Source of the DNA: Apodemus sylvaticus
Lineage: Eukaryota > Chordata > Mammalia > Rodentia > Muridae
Length of the DNA: 64,000 nucleotides
Direction: 5' to 3'
Assembly (NCBI RefSeq): GCF_947179515.1
Contig: NC_067474.1
Span: 89,107,324-89,171,323, forward strand
A program made the position numbers and the translations under genes. Below the pieces are notes generated by a model. The model worked only from the letters and a program-made list of their open reading frames with translations, did no database searches and had not been told where the DNA came from. Below, piece after piece: positions 22,453-33,300 of this stretch. How positions within the stretch are numbered: the first letter of the stretch is position 1; every line of letters starts with the position of its first letter.

Positions 22453-22951
22453 TATTGGTGTTGCTAAATTTGCAATCACCTTTGCTTTTAAGAGAGTTTT
22501 ACATTGGCCCCCTCCATCTCATTCATATCTGATAGGGAGAAAGTAGAAATCATGTTGGATCTGTATTTCCTTTTAATTTATCATCTAGTGTTATTATCAA
22601 CAAGCAGGGCCTGGGTAGTATAATGATATAAACAGAAAAAAAAAATGGGCAATTTGAGCCACTGAACCAAAACCATGCTGCTGGAATTGTGACTTCTTCC
22701 AAGTCATTCAGAGATCCACGCCAACAGACAGTGGAGTAGGTGGCCTTCAGCCACTTGGCTTCTCCAGCATTCAAACCAGTTCTGCTCCCAGAGCCTCATC
22801 AGCATCAATCAGGGAGGTAACTATTTACCCTCTCACTGAACCAGGGCTGCAAGACTCACTTTGCCATCATGGTAGCTCATAATACAGATGACATGGCCCA
22901 CAGAGAAAGAGAGATGCATTTACCAATCAATAATGGTCTCTCCTTAAAAAT
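22453..22951. other. No gene seen
   Basis: No repeat or coding frame is recognised. A minus-strand 74-codon frame at 22774-22550 has no support. Confidence 0.5.
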
Positions 22952-22961
22952 AAACTACAAC

Positions 22962-23297
22962 AATATCAAACAACCAGGCCTCCTAGAGTTCCCAGGGACT
23001 ACAACCAAAAAGTACACATGGAGCAAGCAACCCATGGCTCCAGCCAAATATGTAACCGAGGGTGGCCTTGTTGGGCATCAATGGGAAGAGAGGCCCTGGT
23101 TTTGTGAAAGTTCAATGCCCCAGTAGAGTCAAATGCCAGGGTGGGGAAGAGGGAGTGGTTAGGGAGGTGACTGGGTGGGGAAGCACCCTCATAGGAGCAG
23201 GGTGAGGGGGGATGGGATAAGGGGTTTTCGGAGGGGAAACTGGGAAAGGGGATAACCTTTAAAATGAAAATAAAGAAAATGTCCAATAAAAGAAAAA
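22962..23297 (+). mobile_element. L1 3' UTR fragment with TSD
   Basis: Murine L1 3' UTR text is clear: 'gttcccagggactac', 'gtggccttgttgggcatcaa', and the end 'aactgggaaaggggataacc', with AATAAA before the A tail. A 10-bp duplication aaactacaac sits at 22952-22961 and 23298-23307. Only the last ~335 bp were inserted. The open frames across it are UTR read-through. Confidence 0.9.
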
Positions 23298-23382
23298 AAA
23301 CTACAACTGCTTCTTCAGAAGTGATTATCATCCATTTGATAAATAAATATTCAGTTTTCTTTCCTTCAAAACTGAAGCAGAG

Positions 23383-23420
23383 GGCTAGAGAGATGAACCA
23401 TTAAACCTTAGGCTCACAAC
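23383..23420 (+). mobile_element. 38-bp B2-like micro-insertion with perfect 16-bp TSD
   Basis: The 16 bases caaaactgaagcagag occur at 23367-23382 and again at 23421-23436. Between them are only 38 bp, beginning ggctagagagatg like the B2 5' end and ending ggctcacaac like a mid-B2 block. There is no A tail. It looks like a severely shortened, internally deleted B2 RNA inserted by the L1 machinery. Confidence 0.75.
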
Positions 23421-23499
23421 CAAAACTGAAGCAGAGACCATAGTAGATTACTTCCTTCCCATGGCTGGTTCAAGCTAGGGTTTGGTTTGTTTGTTTGTT

Positions 23500-23636
23500 T
23501 TTTCCCAAGACAGGGTTTCTTCTGTGTTTCCTGGCTATTTTGGAACTCACCATTTAGAGCAGGCTAACCTGGATTTCAGAGATTCTTCTGCCTCTGCCTC
23601 CCAAGGCATATACCACCACCACTGCCTAAATAAACA
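23500..23636 (-). mobile_element. B1 SINE (diverged)
   Basis: Antisense B1: the TTTG tract (tail side), then agacagggtttcttctgtgt, a diverged middle, and tctgcctctgcctcccaagg. Several internal bases are missing. Confidence 0.85.
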
Positions 23637-24395
23637 TTCTTAGAAAATTAAACTGGTCAATGGAGATTTCTTTCTGTTCTCATTATTGGAATACGACACA
23701 AAAAGGACAAGACGACACACAAAAATATGAACAAACCGAAAGCTGGAAGGTACTCATTTGAATATCTTGTAATTATTGTAATGACCCTTTATCTCCAATA
23801 GAAAATGTACACAGGTCACCTTTGTCTTCCTTCAGCTGCTTTGATCATTCAATACCTGGCACTCTGTAACCCTGAGCCTCTTTTGCCTTTCATTCTTCAA
23901 ACCCTCATGCTCAATTCTATATTAAAATTATCTTTAATGAACTCTCCAACTCTGGTTCAAACTGTCTAGTTCAGAACATATTTTTGTATCAAAACCATAG
24001 ATCCTTGTTTGGCTTGAATCAAAGTCTCTGAAACATGAAGAGAACTCCTCAGACGGAAGGGTAACAGCAGGATACTTTATGAATGTTCTCAAACCAAATA
24101 AATAGCTTTAGAAAACAGTCATTCAGTGGTTATTTGAATTAGAATAGGATAATCTTGGTAAAGTATGATGAATGAAAGAAATAGTGAATAATATCTAATG
24201 AATATTATTGGGTATGATTATGTAAGTTCAATGTAAATATCTTACTTTGAAGAAAATAATCAGCTGCAATAGTTTCTGGCTTAATTGTTGAAAAATGACA
24301 TGGGTTGCGCACTTTTCCTTTTCCTTTAGCAATTACCTTTCCACTGAAAATAAAATGGGATTGAAAAATTGTGCCTACTCCAAGTGCTGGAGGAA
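23637..24395. other. No gene seen
   Basis: Unique-looking AT-rich DNA; no open frame or repeat is supported. Confidence 0.55.
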
Positions 24396-24617
24396 CCTCT
24401 GTTCTCCACGGTGATGAACCCCTCTACTTTCCCTAGAGAAGAAAGCCTCTGCTCTACATAGAGAGGAATCCTTCTGATATCAACAGTGATGAACCCCTCT
24501 ATTATCCATAGACATGAATTCCTGGCTCACCATAAAGAGAAACTCCTCTGCTCTCCACAGTCGTGACCCCTCTGCTTTCCACATAGAGGGATCTCACTGC
24601 TCTCCATTTTGGTATAC
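24396..24617 (+). repeat. 25-bp minisatellite, about nine degenerate copies
   Basis: Units begin cctct (or a close variant) at 24396, 24421, 24446, 24471, 24496, 24521, 24545, 24569 and 24595. The spacing is 25 bp except for three units of 24, 24 and 26. Recurrent inner phrases are gctctccac, tagag and gatgaacc. Copies are well diverged from each other. Confidence 0.9.
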
Positions 24618-25853
24618 CCACCAAACCTGAAGTAGGGTTAAGGATAAGTATTATTAACATTTTGTCCCTCTGTTGAGATTTTCCAACAACAAAAAAAAAT
24701 GTGCAGTAGGAACTTCACCAGGCAGCACCAGGCTGTGGCCATATGAAGTAGGAGCAGAGTGCTTCTTTAGCCATTCCTGCCTGACATGGAATGCTCATTT
24801 GTTCACTTGTTTGGTCACCGCCTATTTTCATTTTGTAGTCCTACAATAAGTGCCACACCTTTTCCTCGGCATAGGAAACAAATGATTTAGATATATTCAT
24901 GAATTTCAACAACCAAAAATAGTTGTGATTGCAGCAAATTGTTTGCTAGTGTCTAGGGTGATGGTTGTTGTGAGACAAGAGGGACACAAGGGAATGTGCC
25001 AAATACAAAGCAGTCAAACATTTGTTCAATGTTGTTAGAAGAGAAAATTTATTGCCAAGTGTCTCAATACACATATTAACTTTTTGTTTATCCAAAGGTA
25101 GCATTTATTAGCTTTTTCCAGTCATGGAATTACATGCATGAAAATATGCTATAGTGGTGATATGTTTAGACTTTCATAGTTTAGTGAAAGAGGAAGCAAT
25201 TCTAAAAGAAGGCAGTGCATGGTCACCCAGCTTTTGCACATGCCTGACTTACCTCCAAAGTTCTTCTGCTTTCATTCAGCACTGTTTGTCTAGGCTCTGC
25301 CTGCACTCTCAGTAACTTGCTACAATTATTTCTTCCTTATTCTTTACCATGCAGATTCTCTAACTGAGCTAGCAGAGCAATCTTATCTTTTCCTCAATGA
25401 GTCCTTAATGACTATAGTTAATAAAACAGAGAAAATTCAATTGAATACAATGCTCCAAAGATGTTCTGTCTTTTAAATTTTCTGCTGATCTTAACTGAAA
25501 ACACATTTATGTCAGCTCTCAGACTCAGCATATTGTGCTCTTCATTCTGGGTGACTCCATAAATTGTAATTACCATCGTTTGTGTCTCTCACAAGATTAT
25601 AGGTGACTGAGTACTCCATCAAGTAAGGCCAGAATTTCCCAAGGTAAAAAGGCAAAACATCTGTATAATGATCTAGGAGAGTGAATTGAACCCACTGAAA
25701 GGGAAAGCTGAAACATTGCAGGGATTATCAGTTTAGCTTTCAAATAATTCAACTAATGTGTGATGTGGCTCTGCTAAAGTGTCAGTACCATTTTGGCTTC
25801 AATTTCTCTCAAAAATGTATTTCTCTTAATACTTTATGCATATGAATATTCTG
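24618..25853. other. No gene seen
   Basis: No recognised repeat and no supported open frame. Confidence 0.55.
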
Positions 25854-26036
25854 CCTGAATGCATGCATGTGTACCATGTATGTGCCTGGTGCCCAAAGAA
25901 GTCAGAAGAGAGCATTGCATCCCCTGGTACTGGGGTTACATATAGTTGTGAGCTGCCTTTTGGGTGCTGGTAATCAGACATGGGTTTTCTGCATGACCTA
26001 AAGATGGTCTTAACTGCTTTATTAACTCTCTAGTCC
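25854..26036 (-). mobile_element. B3-type SINE
   Basis: Antisense B3 blocks in order: 'gcatgtgtaccatgtatgtg', 'agtcagaagagagcattgca', 'agttgtgagctgccttttgg', and at the head 'tgctttattaactctctagt'. Confidence 0.8.
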
Positions 26037-26469
26037 AGATTTAAAATGTTATCTTTTTGAGTTATTGTTTCTAACATTTATAATGATTAAAACCAGGACT
26101 GCTATCATTCCCCTAGACTCCTGGATAGTATGTAGTGTTGGGGAGAATTGAGGCATGTAAGTTCTTAAGATATAATATCTATGGTCAATCTTCAGGTTAT
26201 TGGGCTTTTCATTCAGACATCATCCTCAGAGGTAGACCTATAGATATGACTGATAAAAATTTGAAGACTTGATAAATAATAATAATAATAATTAATAATG
26301 ATTACAACCTAATGATTAAATCAGACTGCTTCATCATCTAATGGATCTCAGAACCACAGAAAATCAGATATATTATTTAATCTGCACTTGAGTGCAATGA
26401 GGCCATCACTGATATATTAAATATCCCACCTGTATCTGAGGAGTCATGAGTATATAGAATAATATCAAT

Positions 26470-26705
26470 AACTAACAGTAATAGATGCATACTACCTGGT
26501 ATGCTTTAGGAATTTTTCGACTTTACATAATTTATCTAAATTTTAATAATAATAACATATTTAATAATAATAAACATAACTTAGTTCATCTAAAACTTTA
26601 AGCACCTATGACAATTATCATTCCCATCTTGAAATTACAAAGTGTAATGCCTAAACTCACAACAAGTTAGTGGCAGAAAATCTGACTTTAGGCAAGATGC
26701 TTCTG
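26470..26705 (-). mobile_element. MIR relic
   Basis: It follows MIR in antisense order: 'tacctggtatgctttaggaa' (similar to the tgccaggcactgt region), an expanded AAT tract, 'attatcattcccatcttgaa' and 'aacaagttagtggcagaaaa'. A typical old pan-mammalian tRNA-derived SINE. Confidence 0.65.
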
Positions 26706-27640
26706 GATTTCTCATGATTCCACCTCTGTACCACAAAAGTTAGACAGTGAGCGCTCACTCACATTCTTGGCTACATTTGACTTATTGAAAGTTGATCTGT
26801 AATGCTGGAACTTTAGTAAAGTCATCATTTGACAATAATTCTTAAAAAGAGGAGCTGTATATTGGCTTTTTGTTTGTCCAAAGGCCATTTAAAATAGTCC
26901 AATATATAGCAGTTATTTCTCCCTATTTTTCTCTAAATAGGCTGCTTATCTATCTTTATGATTTAGAATTGTTTGTGATGCATTTTTAGTTTTAAAATAT
27001 TTTAGCATAAATAGGATGACTTCTCTTCCTACCTTCCCACTCTGTGTGTTTGTTTGAGTTGGAGATCAGTTGGTTTGACTGAACATTTTTCGGGGATAGC
27101 TAGTATTTGAAGACTTCTAATCAGAATTATGCTTTCTAAAGTTATACATGTCAGCCATGATCTCAGGCAACCATCAGAGGCTGGAGTGGTAAGCTTAGTA
27201 AAATTAGAAATGAATTTTCAGTAGATATGATAAGTGTAAGTATTGCTTTGGATTTCCTGCTTGTACACGAATGAGGTGTAAGGTTGTAGAAACCAGCTGT
27301 CTGCATTCTTTGGCAGGGATTCTGAGATGTGAGTTTGACATGGTCTCATCTGTGCACAGCTGCTAAGCTGAATGCACATGTTAACACACCCTTGGCAGTT
27401 GTCTTAAGTCATTTTTCATCCAGGGGTGGTTAAAATATTAAGAACCTTAAAGAAGCTTAGATGCTTATATATCAATAAATATTTTAGATACTATGACCCC
27501 ATTTCATGTTTCTGGAATGATATGGTTATTGGAGGAGCCTTAAAACTCTTATCTGCCCCTTCTGTGTGAACTTGTATTTTTCATAAAGGAAACTACCTAG
27601 AGTAAATAAGCAATTGCCTAGATAAGTCAGCAAAAGTCTA
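26706..27640. other. No gene seen
   Basis: Unique-looking DNA without supported features. Confidence 0.5.
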
Positions 27641-27691
27641 TGTATGTATGCATGTGTGGATCTGCTCAGATATGTACCCAAACATACACAT

Positions 27692-27751
27692 AGACACAGA
27701 CACACACATACATATATACAAACACACAGAGACACATATATCATACACACG

Positions 27752-27786
<35 letters not shown>
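27692..27786 (+). repeat. (CA)n microsatellite
   Basis: An impure CA/CATA tract ends in a pure CA run at about 27755-27785. Open frames across it on both strands are artefacts. Confidence 0.95.
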
Positions 27787-27788
<2 letters not shown>

Positions 27789-28260
27789 TCATAATCCTAC
27801 TTATACAACGCAGACACATCAATAATCAAGTACACAGATGTCTTATGGGACATATGGTGGCTGCTCTCTGTTTTTGTAAGTGCCCCTGTCCCTCGGATTG
27901 GGAAGCTTTCATCAACAAATGCTACAGAATTTCTCATTGGTGATTTGACTATTTATCTTGGCCCTAAGGATGGTATCACTAAAACATTTTTATGGTGCTC
28001 AGTTGCCCATAGTTTCTCATATTCCTGTCTCTTTTATGACTGATGGCCACGATACACTCTTCTTCCACTTGTTACTTCAGCTCCCACACTTTTATTTACT
28101 CTTTGAAAGTCTATATTGTATATACTTCATTGGAAAGTATAGTTTCAATTACTTTATTTTACTTTTTACCTGTGATAAATGTCCAATTCACATTTCTCAC
28201 ACAAAATTTCAATTATCAATTTTTCTTTTCTTATAATACTGACACACTTCTTTCTCATAT
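27787..28260. other. No gene supported
   Basis: Two overlapping plus-strand frames (27958-28236 and 28043-28321) encode hydrophobic, AT-driven peptides with no recognisable family. Confidence 0.5.
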
Positions 28261-28284
28261 CTTGAAAAAAAAAAAACCCAAATT

Positions 28285-28506
28285 GGTTTGGAAGGGACTG
28301 CAGACAGGCTGCAGTCACTAACAGCACTTACTTTCTTCCAGATGATATGAGACCAGTTTCTAGAGCTCATGATCTAGGGTAGATCATAACTGTTTGTAAC
28401 TCATGCTCTAGAGGATCTGATACCCATTCCTGGTCTTCAAAGACACTTGCACATGTGACAGACATTCTCATGTGTGTATGTAAACTACATATAAGTAAAA
28501 ATGTTA
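28285..28506 (+). mobile_element. Diverged B2/B3-type SINE
   Basis: Blocks in order: 'cactaacagcacttactttc', 'ttccagatgatatgagacca', 'gaggatctgatacccattcc', and a 3' end of 'tgtgtatgtaaactacatat'. The tRNA-like head is heavily mutated. Confidence 0.65.
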
Positions 28507-29029
28507 TTTTCTATTTCCATCTATTTGCCTGCGAAATTCATGATCTACTCATTTTTAATAGCTGAGTAGTATTTCATTTTTTGGTTGAAGGACACCTGGG
28601 TTGTTTCTATCTTCTGGTTTTTATGAATAAGCATGCTATGAAAATATCATCCTGAGCAAGGTAACCCAGATCCAAAAGGACATTCATGGATATGCAGGGA
28701 CAAAAATGGAACAGAGACAAAGGGAAAGGCCATCCAGTGGCCGGCCCCATTTGGGGCCCATTCTATGTGCTGTCACAGAATTCTAACACTATTACTGATG
28801 CCTTGCTGTGCTTGAAGGCAGGAAGCTAACATGGCTGATCTCTGAGATGCTCTGCCAGCCATTGACTGAGACTGATGGAGATACTTACAACCAACCATTG
28901 GAATGAGGTTGGAACCTCCTATGGAAAAGTTGGGGGAAGGGTTTAAGGAGCTGAAGGTGATGAAAACCATATATGAATAACAACAGTATCAATTAGCTTG
29001 GACCCTTCAGAGCTCTAAGAGACTAAGCC

Positions 29030-29632
29030 TGTTATGGATGGGCATGGTGCTGTTCTTCTGAACCAATCCCCTAATGAATAAAGGAGCCAATCACTGGGTG
29101 AGTAGGTGGGATTTCTGAGTTGTAAGGAGGAAGAGAGGAAACAGGAGGGAGTTACTTCCTTTTGGAGCTTGGACAGCAGTGGGGTAAAACTGTAGCTGTT
29201 AGAGTTTCCTAGTATCATGGCAGATCTTTGTGGATCTAACACAGGAGGGATCAGATTTTAATAAGGCTTACAAGATTAGATTTTAGTTGTTGTGCCCAGC
29301 AAGTATGTTACCATTGTTTATGAAGTAAGTTTGTGCTGTATTTTCCTTCACACTGGGTGGCTTGTCTGGGTTCAAGAGAGAAAGGTACTGGGACCAAGCA
29401 TGGTTTACCAGATGTGCACCACAAAGGCTTCAGGAGATTTGAAGCACATGATTGGCATAGTAGTGACCCACCACTGGGAACCTAGCGAACTTTGTGGAGA
29501 CATTTCAGGAGCTCTGGGCCAGTGAATCTCCATGAATCTCCAGAGCACAGCTAGCCAGGCCATTGAGGTAGAGAGGTTGAGGTATATGGGCGGGAATGAG
29601 CAGGTACTACTTTATTAATATTTCCTGCAACA
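29030..29632. mobile_element. Solo LTR (endogenous retrovirus-type, RMER-like) with 5-bp TSD
   Basis: A 603-bp block starts tgttatgg and ends cctgcaaca, so it has the TG...CA ends of an LTR. It is flanked by aagcc at 29025-29029 and 29633-29637. Removing it and one aagcc restores the continuous L1 3' UTR reading gactaagccaccaacc. No gag, pol or env text is present, so this is a solo LTR left by recombination. The family name (perhaps RMER17-like) is tentative. Confidence 0.82.
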
Positions 29633-29793
29633 AAGCCACCAACCAAAAAATATGCATGGGCTGGTCCATGGCCCCCAGAACATATACAACAAAGGACTGC
29701 CTTGTCTGGCCTCAGTGGGACATGATGTACCTTATCCTGTGGAAACTTGATGCCCTGGGATGGGAGACGGTAGTAGTGGGGTTTAAGGTGTGC

Positions 29794-29812
29794 TGCATGC
29801 ATGCATGCGCGC

Positions 29813-29852
<40 letters not shown>

Positions 29853-29870
29853 TTGTGTGTGTGTGTGTAT
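29794..29870 (+). repeat. Alternating purine-pyrimidine tract (GCAT/GCGC/GT)n
   Basis: About 58 bases from 29794 alternate strictly purine and pyrimidine: TGCA repeats, then GCGCGCG, then GT repeats, followed by more GT. This is the classical composition for Z-DNA. Confidence 0.92.
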
Positions 29871-30005
29871 TGGTGTAGAGTGTGTGGGGTTGGGGAGCAC
29901 CCTCTAGGAGGCAAAGGGTAGGGGGTTGGGGTGAAGAACGCTGGGAGGGGGAACTTGGAATGGGACCACATTTGGAATGTAGATAGATAAAATAATTTAG
30001 TAAAA

Positions 30006-30305
30006 AATGAAAATGATATCTAAATTTTAAAAATAAAGTACATCTGTTTGGCAGGCAATATAATAAAAACATTAAATTAGATAAAATTCAAAATTAAATA
30101 AAAATTAAGTTTAATTAATACAAGACTTAGAAAATGTCATCTAATACTATTTTATGCCATCAACATTATGATTTTCTTTTAATTTAAAGTTATACAATTT
30201 TACTTCACTGCATAAATTAACTCTTGTCCTTAGAACAGCATTTCATGTATGTCCACTCACTCTTTGTTCTCATTTTCTTCTCAGAGCATAACTACAATCT
30301 CTTTC
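30006..30305. other. No gene seen
   Basis: Very AT-rich DNA with no recognised feature. Confidence 0.55.
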
Positions 30306-33300
30306 ATTTTTTTTTAATTTTATTCGATATATTTTTTATTTACATTTCAAATGATTTCTCCTTTTCTGGTCCCCCACTCCCTGAAAGTCACATAAGCCCC
30401 CTTCCCTCCCCCTGTTCTCCCACCCACCCCTTTCCACTTCCCTGTTCTGGTTTTGCCTTATACTGCTACACTGAATCTTTCCAGAACCAGGGGCCACTCC
30501 TCTGTTCTTCTTGTACCTCATTTGATGTGTAGATTATGTTTTGGATATTCCAGTTTTCCAGGCTAATATCTACTTATTAGTGAGTGCATACCATGATTGA
30601 TCTTTTGAGACTGGGTTACCTCACTTAGTATGATGTTCTCCAGCTTCATCCATTTGCCTAAGAATTTCATGGATTGATTGTTTCTAATGGCTGAATAGTA
30701 CTCCATTGTGTATATATACCACATTTTTTTGCATCCATTCTTCTGTTGAGGGATACCTGGGTTATTTCCAGCTTCTGGCTATTACAAATAGGGCTGCTAT
30801 GAACATAGTGAAGCATATATCCTTATTACATGCTGGGGAATCCTCTGGGTATATGCCCAGTAGTGGTATAGCAGGATCTTTTGGAAGTGACATGCCCAGT
30901 TTTCTGAGAAACTGCCAGACTGATTTCCAGAGTGGTTGTACCAATTTGCAACCCCACCAGCAGTGGAGGAGTGTTCCTCTTTCTCCACATCCTTGCCAAC
31001 ATTGCCAGGGCAACACATCCTTACACTTCTTTCTCCTGAGTTTTTTTTTTTAATTGATATATTTTTATTTACATTTCAAATGATATCCCCTTTTCTGGGT
31101 CCCCACTCCCCGTAAGTCCCATAAGCCCTCTTCCTCCCCCTGGTCCTCCATCTACCCCTTCCCACTTCCCTGTTCTGGAATTCGCTATACTCTTGCACTG
31201 AGTCTTCCTAGAACCAGGGGCCACTCCTTCATTCTTTCTGGACATCATTTAATTTGCGGATTATGTCTTGGGTATACAAAGTTTCTAGGCTAATATCCAC
31301 TTATCAGTGAGTGCATACCATGATTGATCTTTTGAGGTAACTGGGTTACCTCACTTAGTATGATGTTCTCCAGCTCCATCCATTTGTCTAAGAATTTCAT
31401 GAATTCATTGTTTCTAATGGCTGAATAGTACTCCATTGTGTAAATATACCACATTTTTTTTGTATCCATTCCTTCATTGAAGGACACCTAGGTTCTTTCC
31501 AGCTTCTGGCTACTACAAATAGGGCTGCTATGAACATAGTTGAGCATATATCCTTATTGCATGCTGAAGAATCCTCTGGATATATGCCCAGTAGTGGTAT
31601 AACAGGGTCCTCAGAAAGTGACATGCCCAGCTTTCTGAGGAATCACCAGAATGATTTCCAAAATGGTTGCACCATCTTGCAATCCCACCAGCAGTGGAGG
31701 AGTGTTCCTTTTTCTCCACATGCTCGCCAACACCTGCTGTCTCCTGAGTTTTTGACCTTAGCCATTCTGACTGGTGTGAGGTGAAATCTCAGGGTTGTTT
31801 TGATTTGCATTTCTCTAATGATTAATGATGTTGAACATTTCTTAAGGTGTTTCTCAGCTCTCTGAAGTTCTTCATATGAAAATTCTTTGTTTAGCTCCGT
31901 ACCCCACTTTTTAATGGGATTATTTGGTTCTCTGGGTTCTACTTTCTTGAGTTCTTTGTATATATTAGATATTTGCCCTCTGTCAGATTTAGGGTTGGTG
32001 AAGATACTTTCCCAATCTGTTGATTGACGTTTTGTCATTTTGACAGCGTCCTTTGCCTTACAGAAACTTTGTAGTTTTATGAGGTCCCCATTTGTCAATT
32101 CTTGATCTTAGAGCATAAGCTATTGGTGTTCTATTCAGGAACTTTTCCCCTGTGCCCATGTACTCCAGGGTCTTCCCCAGTTTCTTTTCGATTAGTTTCA
32201 GTATATCAGGTTTTATGTAGAGGTCCTTGATCCATTTGGAGTTAAGCTTAGTACAAGGAGATAAGAATGGATCAATTCACATTCTTCTGCATGCTGACCT
32301 CCAATTGAACCAGCACCATTTGTTGAAAAGACTACCTTTTTTTAAACTGGATGCTTTCAGCTCCTTTGTTGAAGATCAAGTGACCATAGGTGTGTTGGTT
32401 CATTTCTGGGTCTTCAATCCTATTCCATTGATCCGCTTGCCTGATATTGTACCAATACCATGCAGTTTTTATCACTATTGCTCTGTAGTAAAGGTTAAAG
32501 TCTGGGATACTGAATCCCCCTGAAGTTCTTTTACTGTTGAGAATAGTTTTAGCTATCCTGGGTTTTTTTTTTTTTTATTCCAGATGAATTTGAGAATTGC
32601 TCTTTCTAGTTCTATGAAGAACTGGGTTGGGATTTTTATGGGGATAACATTGAATCTGTAGATTGCCTTTGGCAAGATGGCCATTTTAACTATATTAATC
32701 CTGCCATTCCCCGAGCATGGAAAAATTTTCCATTTTCTGAGATCTTCTTTGATTTCCTTCTTCAGAGATCTGAAGTTCTTGTCATATAGGTCTTTTACTT
32801 GTTTGGTTAGAGTCACCACAAGATACTTTATGCTGTTTGAAGCTATTGTGAAGGGAGTCATTTCCCTAATTTCTTTCTCAGTCTGCTTATCCTTTGAATA
32901 TATAAAGGCTACTGATTTGCTTGCATTGATTTTGTAGCCAGCCAGTTTGCTGAAGTTGTTTATCAGCTGTAGGAGTTCTCTGGTGGAGGTTTTACAGGTC
33001 ACTTAAGTATACTATCATGTCATCTGCACATAGTGATAGTTTGACTTCTTCCTTTCCAATTTGTATCCCTTTGACTTCCTTATGTTCTCTAATTGCTCTA
33101 GCTAGGACTTCAAGTACTATATTGAAAAGATATGGAGAGAGCGGGCATCCTTGTCTAGTCCCTGATTTTAGTGGGATTGCTTCAAGTTTCTCTCTATTTA
33201 GTTTGATGTTGGCTACTGGTTTGCTGTATATTGCTTTTACTATGTTTAGATATGGGCCTTGAATTCCTGTCCTTTCCAAGACTTTTAGCATGAAAGGATG

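Larger units (their letters stand above)
28507..30005 (+). mobile_element. Old L1 with clean 5' inversion, split by a solo LTR
   Basis: Positions 28507-28643 are antisense L1 ORF2 C-terminal region. From 28644 the strand flips to sense: the end of ORF2 (around gagcaaggtaacccagatcc), then 3' UTR to about 29029, and again from 29633 to the A-rich end near 30005. Reverse-complementing the inverted part joins it to the sense part with no visible loss or gain. The 3' UTR carries a CA/TG microsatellite and is interrupted by the LTR at 29030-29632. No convincing TSD was found for the L1 itself. Confidence 0.8.

Noticed and set aside
24396..24617. Regular 25-bp repeats considered as a CRISPR array
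   Set aside because: The units are contiguous with no spacers, diverged from each other, and the DNA is vertebrate.
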